A model generated the notes under the pieces. It was given only the letters and a program-made list of their open reading frames with translations. It was not told the DNA's origin and did no database searches. A stretch of DNA of 64,000 nucleotides, from assembly GCA_958299035.1 (NCBI GenBank), contig CATQJL010000223.1:3032359-3096358 (forward strand). The letters are read 5' to 3'. The position numbers were made by a program, and so were the translations under genes. Every line of letters starts with the position of its first letter. The first letter of the stretch is position 1. Origin of the DNA: Cylicocyclus nassatus. Its lineage: Eukaryota > Nematoda > Chromadorea > Rhabditida > Strongylidae. Of this stretch, positions 12,633 to 24,111 are shown piece by piece.

Positions 12633-15600
12633 GCCCTGCGAGTTCTTCGATACTCTACTGCCTACGAGTCACTGCCAATTAACAAAAAATGGTCAGAGAT
12701 AGCAAAGAAAGCAATGAGAGGAAAAGAGCCGGATTCGCTCATATGGCACACACCCGAAGGCATTAATATCAAACCGTTGTACCTCAAAGAGGACAGAAAA
12801 TGTGATGCTGAAAGACCTGATGAGGTGATACCGTCGTCCATGATAATTGCATATTCATAATGTTCTTTTGAGAAACGGATTCAGTTGCCCGGATGCTATC
12901 CGTATACTCGTGGGCCTTATCCGACGATGTATACCCAAAGGCCATGGACAATTAGGCAGTATGCGGGCTTCTCAACAGTCAAGGAATCAAACGAATTCTA
13001 CAAGGCAAATATAGCGGCTGGGCAACAAGGACTTTCCGTAGCGTTTGATCTCGCCACCCATAGAGGGTAACTTTATACCCGCCCATACAAATTTGGGTAC
13101 CCGGACTTCTTATGGGAATACAGTTCGGAAGAGCATAGCTGAGCCATTCTTCAAGTTGCAGCTCAAAAGCTGCATCGGTAGCCGAGAAATCTGACTCCCA
13201 AGCTTCGCCCAGTACCGTACTCGGCACGCTGTTGGGTAAGCGCGGAAACGGTACTGAGAGAAAGTCAGAGTCAGACTACTCGACCACGAATGAAGTATAT
13301 AAGCTGCACCTCAAGAATGCTTCAGCTAGGGCTTGTCAATGCCTTTTTTCAAGTGAGAAACCCGGGTTTTCATATTTACCCAAACCATACCAATGGTGAC
13401 AAAAAACATATCTATAGCTATGATTCGGATAATCCGAGAGTAACCGGAGATGTTGGCATGGCTGGAGTTGCTGTGGATTCAGTTGAAGACATGAAAGAAG
13501 TACGTTGAGATTCTGACCATTTCGCCGCGCCCAGAAACGTTTTAGTGCCATGCCAGCGCCGTGCCAGAAGTGTGCCAGCGAGATCGATCAATCAATACGC
13601 AGTGCGTCCACAATACGGCTCGGCGCTAGCACGGCGATGGCACGAGGACGGTGGACGCCTCTATAACAGTGACTAAGATGTATAATTATTTAGCTTTTTG
13701 ATGGGATTGACCTATCAAAGATGAGTGTTTCGATGACAATGAATGGAGCAGTTATACCCGTCCTTGCAATGTATATCGTCGCTGCAGAAGAGGCAGTAAG
13801 TACTTTTTTGCAGAAAACCTTTACTCCAAGTCATGCTATCTATCTCTATCGAAATGTGAATGACATTTAGGGAGTAGCGCGCAAAAATCTCAAAGGAACT
13901 ATTCAAAACGACATTCTTAAAGAGTTTATGGTCCGTAACACATACATCTATCCACCAGAACCATCGATGCGTATAATTGGTGGGGTGCTTCAAATTTATG
14001 ACTCTCCTCATCAAGTTTTCAATGACAATCTTCAGGCGATATCTTCGCCTATAGCAGCAAAGAAATGCCAAAATGGAATTGTATCTCAATTTCTGGCTAT
14101 CATATGCAAGAAGCTGGAGCCGACGCAGCTCTTGAGATGGCTTTCACAATAGCCGATGGTCTGCAGTACTGTCAAACGGGGATCGACGCTGGACTGAGCA
14201 TTGACTCGTTTGCACCTCGTCTCAGCTTCTTCTGGGGCATCAGCATGAATTTCTATATGGTAAGTAAATAAGGCAGCGTTTAGACTTGCTCTGTGTTGAC
14301 ACTGTGCCACCTTCGTGCCACTGCCGTTCCGACGCCGTGCCGGCACAATCCGCACGGCGCGCGTCCACGTGGGTTTCGGCATAGCTATCTGGAATGGCGC
14401 CGACACAGCACAACTCTATGCGCTGCCAAAGCAAGAAAATTACAGGAAATAGCAAAAATGCGAGCTGCTCGCCGTCTTTGGGCTGAAATCATGCAACAGC
14501 GATTCAAGCCGAAGAAGAAGAAGTCACTCTTACTGCGTACTCATTCACAAACTAGTGGATGGTCGCTCACAGAGCAGGTGCGACCCCCTTTTTGCAGTAA
14601 TTTCTAGGCAAATCCATGAAGCTAACCTGCAGGATCCGTACAACAACATCGTCCGAACAACTATCGAAGCGCTGGCTGCTGTGTTTGGTGGAACACAATC
14701 ACTTCACACAAACTCGTTCGATGAAGCGATAGCTTTGCCTACGAAAACGTCTGCACATATTGCCCGAAACACTCAAATCATAATTCAGGAAGAGAGTGGA
14801 ATCTGCAAGGTTTGGAGATCCCTCAGATGACGTTATATTATCCCAAAGGTAACATTAAGGTTGCTGATCCATGGGGAGGGTCCTATCTGATCGAGTCATT
14901 GACGGACGAAATTTATCAAAAAGCAAGAAAAGTTAGTTTGATATTTTCACTTCGTACATAATACATAGGACAATCATTTCAGCGGGGTCGAAATTTTTGA
15001 AAAATCTTATACTCCCTACGTCTTCGTTCCATCATTTCCTAATTGAGTCCCATCTTATAGCAAGGTCTAGCCCAGGACTATGGCGAAATATATTTATGCG
15101 AAGCCGTGCGAACCGGCTACGGAAGCCATCATTGCTGAAACGCGATGCAGCGCTGCGCAACGCGCACTTAGCTTATGCGGCCATCCGCCTCCATCTGGGA
15201 TTAGACTATAGACGTTGGAATCTTGAGTGGCTCAGAGACCTCTCTAGCTTTCTTATTCCTCTTAATTCGCTTGCAGATCATAGCCGAAGTTGACGAACTT
15301 GGTGGAATGGCCAAAGCAGTAGCAAGTGGCATGGCAAAAACAAAAATTGAAGAATCTGCTGCTAAAAAACAAGCTCGAATCGATTCGGGCAAAGATGTGA
15401 TTGTTGGTGTTAATAAGTATCTAACAGATGAGGTGCTATTGCTTACAGGCATCAAAATTCATTCATGCAATTTTCACCTTTTTCAGAAAACACAATTTGA
15501 AGTGCTAAAAGTAGACAACAAAAAAGTCGCTGAAACACAATTTCATAGGTTAGAACAACTACGTAATTCAAGAGATCATCATGCTGTGGATCGAACTCTT

Positions 15601-16875
15601 GAAGCCCTTACCAAAGTATGCTAGCCTTCATTACAATGAGATTTCTGAGACCGGATGGCCTTATAGGGAGCTGCCGGCAAAGAAAATCTTCTTGCTTTGG
15701 CCGTTGAAGCTGCTCGGGCCCGCTGTACAGTGGGAGAAATAAGTCTAGCAATGGAGAAGGTCTTCACCCGGTTAGTGCTATGAGGCTACGTGTAGGTTGC
15801 TCGTGACAGCGCTGTTCCAACGCCGTGCCGGTTGGGACAATCAATCAATACATGTGCGGCACGTCGATTTCGGCACGGCGCTGAAAGAATGCTGAAACGG
15901 GGCAACTCGGGGACTTATGAGACCTATTCAGTAGCAAAATAAATGAATTATAGCTATGTTGCTCACCACAAATTATTGACTGGTGCATATAAGTCCTCAT
16001 ACGGAAACAGTGACAAGATAGCTGAGGTATGCACATGGCTAATTTTGGTCCAAATTTCATTATTTCATTCTCAGAATCAACCAAAGCCTTTGCAGCTGAA
16101 TGAACGAATCAAAAAATTCGCCGAAAAGGAAGGTCGTCAACCCCGTATAATGGTCACAAAAATGGGCCAGGATGGGCACGATCGTGGAGCAAAAGTTATT
16201 GCGTCTGCATTCGCGGACTTTGGTATGGGACAAAAAATTTCTTTGAAGAAAAAATGCTAGAAATTCTTGAATCTCCCTCCATCAGTCCATATTTGGTTTT
16301 TGGATAAAATTTCAGTTTTTCTTTAGAATGAATATATTTTCAGCTAAACTGAAGAAAAACTCAGGAAAGATTTATAAAAGTAAAACTGAGAAAGGCTCTA
16401 AAATTTTGCGCATATTTTCCCTTGAAAATTAAGACCGACTCAGGGTTTGATGTGGATGTTGGACCCCTCTTCCAAACCCCTAGTGAAGCTGCTCGAGCAG
16501 CCGTCGATGCAGATGTTCATGTGATTGGAGTCAGCTCTCTAGCTGGTGGTCATCGGACCCTTGTTCCACAACTTATTCAAGAACTGGTGAAACTGAAGAG
16601 AGAGTGAGTCGCATTTCAAAAATATCACTTTTTGGGTGAAAAAATCAACATTTAGGGACATTCTGTTGGTAGTAGGAGGGGTGATACCCGAACAAGATTT
16701 CGATGATCTCTACAAAATTGGTGTGCATCTGATTTTTGGACCGGGCACTAAAATTCCTGAATGCGCCGAAAAGGTATTTCAAGTACAGTTTCACATTATT
16801 ATAATAAAAAGATCTAACTTCCAGATCATCGAAAAACTTGAAGAAGATCAAGAGAGACGCGAGGCCGCATTATAA
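12633..16875 (+). CDS. mmcm-1: Methylmalonyl-CoA mutase, mitochondrial (5' exon not found)
   Basis: B12-dependent mutase converting (R)-methylmalonyl-CoA to succinyl-CoA in the mitochondrial matrix, the last step of propionate breakdown. Seventeen exons join in frame: 12633-12824, 12885-13066, 13418-13499, 13694-13795, 13871-13979, 14036-14259, 14446-14577, 14633-14809, 14860-14931, 15277-15432, 15487-15615, 15667-15770, 15954-16026, 16075-16222, 16444-16603, 16656-16773, 16825-16875. They give 736 residues, against about 750 for the human enzyme with its presequence. Visible hallmarks are the substrate-barrel motif [24 protein letters not shown] with the catalytic histidine, and the cobalamin-binding GQDGHDRG (DxHxxG) followed by GGVIP. 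The initiator and targeting peptide must lie in an unidentified upstream exon. Several introns carry related GC-rich repeat fragments (about 13536-13670, 14290-14400, 15790-15900). Identity is essentially certain; the exact 5' end is not. Confidence 0.95.
13536..13670. repeat. GC-rich repeat fragment in mutase introns
   Basis: A GTGCCATGCCAGCGCCGTGCC-like block with ATCAATCAATACG lies in this intron. Related blocks occur in later introns of the same gene (about 14290-14400 and 15790-15900, the last sharing CAATCAATCAATAC). Composition differs sharply from the surrounding AT-rich intron. The copies look like independent insertions of one small element; ends were not defined. Confidence 0.45.
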
Positions 16876-19548
16876 GAGTTTTTGTGTTTTTCTTTTCTGT
16901 TGAACACACAAATGCATCAATGGCACTGTCACCTTATGATCAGTGACAGTTCGTCGTGTTTAGCTTCTTGTAGGAATAAATGTTTGGAGGTTTGTTGTCT
17001 GCAAGAAGTCGAAGGACACGAGCTAAACAGACATGGCAAACAACAGGGTAAAACGTCATTTTTTCGTAATTTTTTTCCCTCAGAAAATACTTGAAAAACA
17101 TTGCTACGTGGCCATGCGACACTCTTCAAAGCTCTATGTTCGATAATCATGCGAAGCGCTTTGTTTCGGTGGTAATCCTCGTTCGGACGAGGCCCTCGAA
17201 AGACTCATTTTAATCCTTTTCGAGAGCCGAGGAGCCGCCCCCAGCTGTATGTATGCGCCCCACATCACACAGCCTCAAGGCTTACTTATCGAAAGAGTTC
17301 TTCCCATTTGCAGAATCTCCACTGCTTCTATCAATTTGTATGCTCAGCTTTCCTCATCCCGTTAAATTATTACTCTCTTTCAGTAAACTTGAGATGTGCC
17401 GATAAAAAAATACTTAATGAACAGCAATACTTGTCACTCATTCTTCGTGCTATCAACATTTTCATACTCGCAAGAATCTGCAAAAAAATCTGTACGAATC
17501 AACAAAGATCAGGGCCCAGCTCACAGGATGAATGCATGAAATAATAGGTTTTCACGAAAGTGTCTAATATACTTCCTGTTTCCACAGTTCTAGAGAGCTA
17601 GAATACCATGTACGACCAATTATTGAAAACTTTGGATTTCCAACCTCAAATAATGTAGTCCATAAAACGAGGGATGAAAGAATCTTTTAGCATGTTTTTA
17701 GTATGCTTCCGAAAAGTTCTTCAGTTTTACAGTAAGACATATAGGTAATCTCACAGAAATGGTCAAAAATACTGAAGTACAGGGTGTTCCAAAAAATGTT
17801 TCGAACGTTTGATCGTTAATATCTCTCTTCCCAAGAAGTCTTTTGCCTTGCTTCAGGTACCGTTTTGTAGAGCTGGCTTCAACTTAGATTTCCATTATAG
17901 AACGAATCACCCATCTCTCTTCATTACTGTAGGGTTACGGTAGAAACTTGAAAAATATGGTGTCAATGTGGAAAAAGCTGCCGTTTCAAAATTTTCCAAA
18001 AAATTGTGAAAACTTGTGTAATAGGGTTTTTATAGACGCTGAGTTCAATACTCAACTATTCACAAGATTACGAAGCTTTCTAAACGGTGTAATCGCACTT
18101 TTTAGGAACATTGAAAAAAAAGGCCGCTACCTCTCACCTGGCATAACTCTTCAATGAAGCATCATAATAAGTTGGGAACTTTACAGTTATAATCAACAAT
18201 TCTAATTAGCCTGGTGTAAAAGTTTCCAGGCTGTTTTGTTTCCTTTCTGAGGCAAAATATGGCCTTTCATGGTTCAAAACCCTCTTTGAAGTTTCTACCG
18301 TAACCCTACAGTAATGAAGAGAGATGGGTGATTCGTTCTATAATGGAAATCTAAGTTGAAGCCAGCTCTACAAAACGGTACCTGAAGCAAGGCAAAAGAC
18401 TTCTTGGGAAAAGAGATATTAACGATCAAACGTTCGAAACATTTTTTGGGACACCCTGTATTTCTTCACCATCATAAAGAATAGTTTTTTGAACAAAAAC
18501 GCATGATACTGAGATCACACTGTGAATACTTTGACATAATAGCTCCCATATTGTCCAAAGCCCTTTACAATTTCTTTCCGACATACTGATAGTTGCAGTC
18601 TTTATTTTACAGGTTTTTGTTTTCGACTTCAAAACTCCTGACAATTTTGTGAAAACCACATAAATTTCTAAAATCCAAACTACTGGCAGATTTTTCATGA
18701 GACTAAGATTATATCAAAGCACAGCTGCAGTTATTATGGAAAGCATCTTACTACAAAAGTCGAAAGTGCACGGCTATTCAAATATTCTTTGAGAAAATTC
18801 ATAATTCTTAAAGAAGACAATTATCACATACCTTGTAACAGTGATATATCACACATTAGGTAATCTTGGATTCCTTTTCTTTGACTAAAATGGTCTGACG
18901 AAAAAATAACCCATCTAATGCAGTGAAACAAATTAACATAAAAAATTGATCAAATAAATATCTTGTGTGGCATATTACTTCGAAATCAATGTGACAATTC
19001 TTAAAAGTACGAGTGGCACAAAAAATTACAATTTTTACGCTCATATTATACCCATAATAACCAGATATATTGATGCTTTCAGCTTCGCTTACTGTTTCTG
19101 TCTCATGATCTTCTCTGTTCTGATTTTCTCTACCTGAAGTTCCAGCGGAAGAACAAATTTTAAAACTTCTAATCCTAGCAACGAGCTTGCAGTGCTCCAA
19201 AAGATGAGCACAATATTTCATTACAATTCCAGCAATAGGCAATGAATTATATTCTTAAGAAGAGCTTAGATTGGTTCAACTGAAGTCGAAAAGACTCGGA
19301 GAAGATTGCATGGAAAATTTTTATTATTAAACATTTTCCCAATATAAATATCCTTGGACGTCTTCAACAGATACATTCGTGATGACAACATTTCCATAGA
19401 AAAAAAAATGACCTAACTACGTCCATAAATGGCCATGCAATCTGCACATTTGCACGCCTCGAACTCATAACACAAACGAATTTCACATGTTCTCTGCTTC
19501 TCTGCGCACTCTTTCAGGTCTGTGCTCTTTCCAAGATTACGGTAGTCA
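16876..19548. other. Intergenic region, with one foldback element
   Basis: No gene recognised. It contains the palindromic element at 17780-18458 and the upstream region of unc-47. No splice-compatible coding exons were found on either strand. Confidence 0.45.
17780..18458. mobile_element. Palindromic CAGGGTGTTCC element, TA-flanked
   Basis: The left end CAGGGTGTTCCAAAAAATG and right end CATTTTTTGGGACACCCTG are reverse complements apart from one base, next to TA at 17778-17779 and 18459-18460. Arms of about 170-180 bp carry the same AACGTTTGATCGTTAATATC block and a CTACCGTAACCCTACAGTA-type block. A longer relative lies at 45936-46663. TA duplication and size suggest a Tc1/mariner-derived MITE (inference). 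Confidence 0.75.
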
Positions 19549-21987
19549 ATGGCGCAGCAGCGACTTCAAACGCTGCAAGACTGGAGCAATAAGCATGTTT
19601 TCACTGCTTCTATGGATTATTGGAATCAGGATCCGCCGGAAGAGGAGTCCTATGAAGCGAGCAGGAGAACAATACAGCGACAGCCGAATTACGGTAGGGT
19701 TACGGTCAAGAGAGTTTCGTCTAAAAAAATTCACAAGAAAGTGGTCAAAATATCATTATCGTGAGGTGTTATGCAATGTAAAAGACGCGATGCGATTTGA
19801 AGTATCAAGAGCGCGCACAATTGCAGTATTGATATCCGCATGCGCGTCGCACTCGCGCGCTTCTCTTATTTGGGCAACGCCTTAATCCTGCAATGGACTA
19901 TAATTAATCAAAACTTTTGGTAGACTTGAAAATCCGATCAAGAGGGCTAGCTGAGGTCTAAAAAATATCAAACAGCATAATACTTCCTCAATTTTTAGGA
20001 ACTGTTGAAGAAGGTCCCGAGGGTGAATCTAGCCCTCCACCTGAAGTTGATGAAGTAGTTGAAGAAGATCCACATGCTAGCCGAGAGCCCATAACTGCCC
20101 TACAAGCTGCTTGGAATGTAACCAATGCCATACAGGGCATGTTTATCGTTGGGTTACCCATTGCAGTTAAGGTATGGTAAACGAAAGACTCGTTCAAACA
20201 GCACTTACAGGGTAAGCTTTAGGTCGGTGGTTGGTGTTCGGTCGGTGCAATGATGGGCGTGGCTTACATCTGCTACTGGACAGGAGTTCTACTCATCGAA
20301 TGTTTGTATGAAAAAGATAAGAAAGTCCGATTCAGCTATAGAGAGGTAAATGCTCAAACTTTGAGATGTAACCTTTTTCGAGAATTTTTGAGCAGATTGT
20401 CGGTTGTTTTAGGTCGCTGAATTTTATCGTCCCGGTTTTGGAAAATGGGTTCTGACGGCACAACTCACTGAACTACTCTCTACATGCATTATTTATTTAG
20501 TACTTGCTGCTGATCTGTTACAAAGTTGTTTCCCCAGCATAGGTGAGGAGAAATAAATCAATAAAAACTAGCAAACAATCTATTTTTAGACAAACCCGCC
20601 TGGATGATGATTGTCTCAGCGGTTCTGCTTGCTTGTGCTTTTCTCGATTCCCTTGTCATGGTTTCTCAACTTTCGTTTGCAAATGCCATCTCTCATTTGG
20701 CAGTAAATGCTATAATGATGATTTACTGTGTTTCTAAGGTAAACAAATAGAATGACTGTCTCTTCAATACCTGTTCATTTCATAGATACGCTCCTGGTCA
20801 TTCTCATCGGTTCCTTTCGGCTTGGATATATACACCCTTCCAACGATGATCGGGGTTGTAGTGTTCGGTTACACATCCCATATTTTCTTACCAAGCCTAG
20901 AAGGGAACATGAAGGTAGATTTTTTCAGTGAAAACTAAAAAAGACAAGTTTTGGACCCGCAGCCCGATTTAGGAGCCGAAGGAGTTCAAATGGATGCTAA
21001 AATGGTCTCATATAGCAGCTGCTTTATTCAAAGCAATATTTGGGCTCTGTGGATTCCTCACTTTTGGAGAACTTACACAAGTATGGAAAACACTTCACCC
21101 AGTGTGTTACGTTTCTTATTATGCCGCCATTTCAGCCAGAAATCTCCAACTCCTTACCAAATCAAGGTTTTAAAGTGGTAGTGAACTTAGTTCTCGTCAT
21201 CAAAGCTCTTCTCTCTTACCCTCTTCCTTTCTACGCAGCTGTCCAACTGCTGAAGGATAATCTCTTCAGAGGAACCAAAACCACAGCATTTACAGGGTAT
21301 GAATATATTATTTTCGCAATTTTCATACCAGTATTTGATTTCACCTTTCCAGCTGCTACAGTCCCGATGGGTCACTGCGAGAATGGGCATTGTTTTTAAG
21401 GATACTTCTACTACTATTTACACTATTTATAGCACTCTCAGTACCGTACCTTATCGAGCTGATGGGATTGATCGGCAATATCACAGGTAAATTGAAGTCA
21501 ACTGGAATGAAATGCGGAGATTATTTGGATAAAACTTTCAGGCAAATTTTAAGCAGTGAGAGATGAGATATTGGCTATCAAGTTACCAACAGCCAAGGGT
21601 TAAATAAGGGGTTAAAGAGGAAAAAGGGGAGGGGGGGGGGGGTGAGAAAGCTCCGCGAGCAAATTATTGATTTTAATGATCTTTTTACCACCTAAGCGTA
21701 TGTCTACTTTAATTAACAATGGACCCTTAAGTCATAACAATTTTTAGATCGAACGATCATTATTTTGCAAAAACAACTTAAAGATATATTGATGAAATTT
21801 TTCAGGCACCATGCTTTCCTTTATCTGGCCAGCTTTATTTCATCTACACATCAAAGGCGACAAAATGGTGGATCGTGATCGTCGATTCGACCAGTTTATT
21901 ATTGGATTGGGATGCTCGGTGTGCATCTCTGGCATTTACTTCTCGTTCATGGAACTTTTGCGAGCGATTCGTGCTGGAGAGCAATAG
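19549..21987 (+). CDS. unc-47: Vesicular GABA transporter (UNC-47/VGAT type)
   Basis: Proton-coupled amino-acid/auxin permease family transporter that loads GABA into synaptic vesicles. Ten exons join in frame: 19549-19693, 19999-20171, 20223-20345, 20413-20542, 20590-20738, 20786-20914, 20973-21080, 21136-21296, 21353-21486, 21806-21987. They give 477 residues (C. elegans UNC-47 is close to 486). The N-terminal ~85 residues are hydrophilic and acidic (cytosolic). The first membrane segment contains AAWNVTNAIQGMFIVGLP, typical of VGAT, followed by about ten hydrophobic helices; the segments FGYTSHIFLPSLEGNM, GFLTFGELTQ and LSYPLPFYAAVQLL are strongly conserved in the family. The chosen ATG is preceded by an in-frame TAG, supporting it as the start. 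Expression would be expected in GABAergic neurons (family knowledge). Confidence 0.95.
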
Positions 21988-23515
21988 AATTACTAGACTC
22001 GTGTAGTGAAATATGAGACGACCCTTGAATAAAAGCTTAAAATGCAAGGATCTGAAGGTTAACGATGACAGCTGTCTGTTTGCTCACATGAGTCTCACGA
22101 CCTATTTATTGATCAAGCTTAGACGTTACCAAAAGTTATGTTTCTAGATCTAAAATACTTTTTGCAACACCCTAGCATTGCATATAGTACCCGAAGTGAA
22201 TAAAGTGTTCGTTTATGCTTTAGAATCTTCAAAAAAGAAAATCTCCATTCATGAACTGATGCGTAATTCTTATAACAAAATATTTGAAATCCTGTTTAGT
22301 TTCTCAGCTCTAATGAAATCTCGTGATTTGACACAAATTGAAGAGAGAAAATTTTGCGCTTTCTGTGAGCTTGAATGAAAATTCTTTGGTAGTATTTTGG
22401 CAACGATATAAGCTGATCAAGGGAAATACCCAAAAAGTGATTTTTCGATTTTTGGTCGCTAAATTTGCTGGAACATCTACTGAAAGTTGAATTGATTTTT
22501 GTTTCTGATTTTATGACCTACTCTTTTTGACTAAGAGAAGTGGTTATGATTGGATGTCTGTAGACTATGAATTTCAATTGAACAAAATCAACTCATTGTT
22601 TTTGTTTCACAAATTAATAGATTTTCTAAATTGTGTTAAGAAATATTACTTTCTATATACATAACAAAGAGCACATTGCGTGAATTAACAGTTTGTTCAA
22701 GCATTTTCAAAACGATTTTTTTTTGATTTTGGTGCAAGAGTGGTGCATCAACCTAATAATTCCTCGGCGTGTAAAAACATGTTTGTCAAGTTTCGTACTG
22801 ATTTCTCCTCACAAGGGAAACTTAGTACTAATTTAGTGAGTCTGTGGTTCAACGCAGTATTCGAAATTCTCTATCCACTGCGTCATCTAACAGCCATCAG
22901 TCCTTGCTTACAATTAGATCTATCTCCTGCGAATTTTTTACACGACGATGCTGCAAAAACCCTAACTTTACTTCCTTTCAAAAAATACTCAAGCATACTC
23001 CGCTCCCATTGCTAGAATTTACATCAATAACTACACTATGGGATTCAAAGCTGCGGCGCGAGTATGGTCTTCGTGACCTTGAGGCCTTGTCTTTATGTAA
23101 CCTATATAGGCTTGACTAGCTAAGATATCGAGCTTGTAGTTCTAACGTGCGATAGCTTTGAGATAAGATCTACATAGCCCCTGAGATCTACATAGCCCAT
23201 GTATTATACTTCCAAAAGATTCTGCTAGAAGTCAACATAACAAACTCACTCTTCAAAAATATAAATCAGAAATTGAGAGAGGTGTCTGCATGCAGTAATG
23301 CGAAGCGCATTATCTGAAAAGAATGCAAAGATCCTGCAATGATCTCACTAACAGCGTTCCTTACAACATTTCCAACCAAACTTCTTCATTGCTTTCGACA
23401 CCAAAAATAATCATGCTGTACATTGTATGCAAGGAATACAAAATTTTCACACGAAAGGACAAATATACACATGCAATCATTAGCAGAATCCAAAGAACAA
23501 AAAAAAGAGCTTTGT
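21988..23515. other. Intergenic region between unc-47 and the FAM32A homologue
   Basis: No gene seen. The convergent flanking genes imply only 3' ends here, for example an AATAAA-like AATAAAAG shortly after the unc-47 stop. Otherwise AT-rich unique sequence. Confidence 0.45.
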
Positions 23516-23873
23516 CTACTTCGTCCACGAAACCTTGGGGATGTCGTTGAACTCAGTCAACTCGCTCATTTGCTTATTGAATTCTTCCACTCGTTCACGA
23601 TGACTTACGGCGGCTTTCTTCTGCATTCGTTCGAACTAAAAAAGGTAAGGATAATTAAACTAAAACATTATAGAAAATTTAGCATACTATATTCTGCTCT
23701 CGTCGTTTTTCAAATGCAATCTCCGCCTTCGTCTTGCCTGCTGTATTTGTTTTGTCGTCCTTCTTGATAGTTAAATCAATCATTTTTGGATCGACCTTCT
23801 TCTTTTTCTTCTTGAAGATATCGCCTTTCTTCAATTTGAGACTGCCTCTGATGACTTCGCCGTCTAGAGACAT
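23516..23873 (-). CDS. FAM32A-like small basic protein
   Basis: Two exons (minus strand 23873-23688, then 23635-23516) encode about 101 residues; human FAM32A is 112. The protein begins with a short leader, then a lysine-rich block (SLKLKKGDIFKKKKKKVD), a middle AFEKRREQN helix, and the diagnostic C-terminus RVEEFNKQMSELTEF...DIPKVSWTK that marks the family. FAM32A is a nuclear protein associated with the catalytic spliceosome, where its C-terminus contributes to 3' splice-site use (established for human). The start codon lies just after a TTTCTAG acceptor-like site 238 bp downstream of the KIN17 stop on the same strand, which suggests operon transcription with trans-splicing. Confidence 0.88.
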
Positions 23874-23874
23874 G

Positions 23875-23895
23875 ATATAACCTAGAAATGGTTGA
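23875..23895 (-). promoter_or_regulatory. Probable trans-splice acceptor for the FAM32A homologue
   Basis: On the minus strand a pyrimidine-rich TTCTAG is followed within about 8 bases by the initiator ATG, with no upstream coding exon in frame. In nematodes this arrangement downstream of another gene commonly marks a spliced-leader acceptor of an operon gene. This is inferred from spacing only. Confidence 0.5.
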
Positions 23896-24111
23896 AGAGA
23901 GTTAGAAGCGCAAGAAAAATGACCACTGTAGACAAGAATATTGGTAAAAAGTGGCAGATACATCGAGAATTCAACCGCATAATTATAAAGAAAACACAGA
24001 AGACAGAATAAATTCTTTTATACACCATGATCAACCACAAAATTGGAAAGAAAAACACGACAAGATAAACATATCTTTTTATACACCAAGACTGGATTCT
24101 ACACATAACCT

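Noticed and set aside
19487..19885. 132-codon frame overlapping unc-47 exon 1
   Set aside because: It is out of frame with the transporter; the frame starting at 19549 splices correctly into the conserved second exon and gives the expected protein length.
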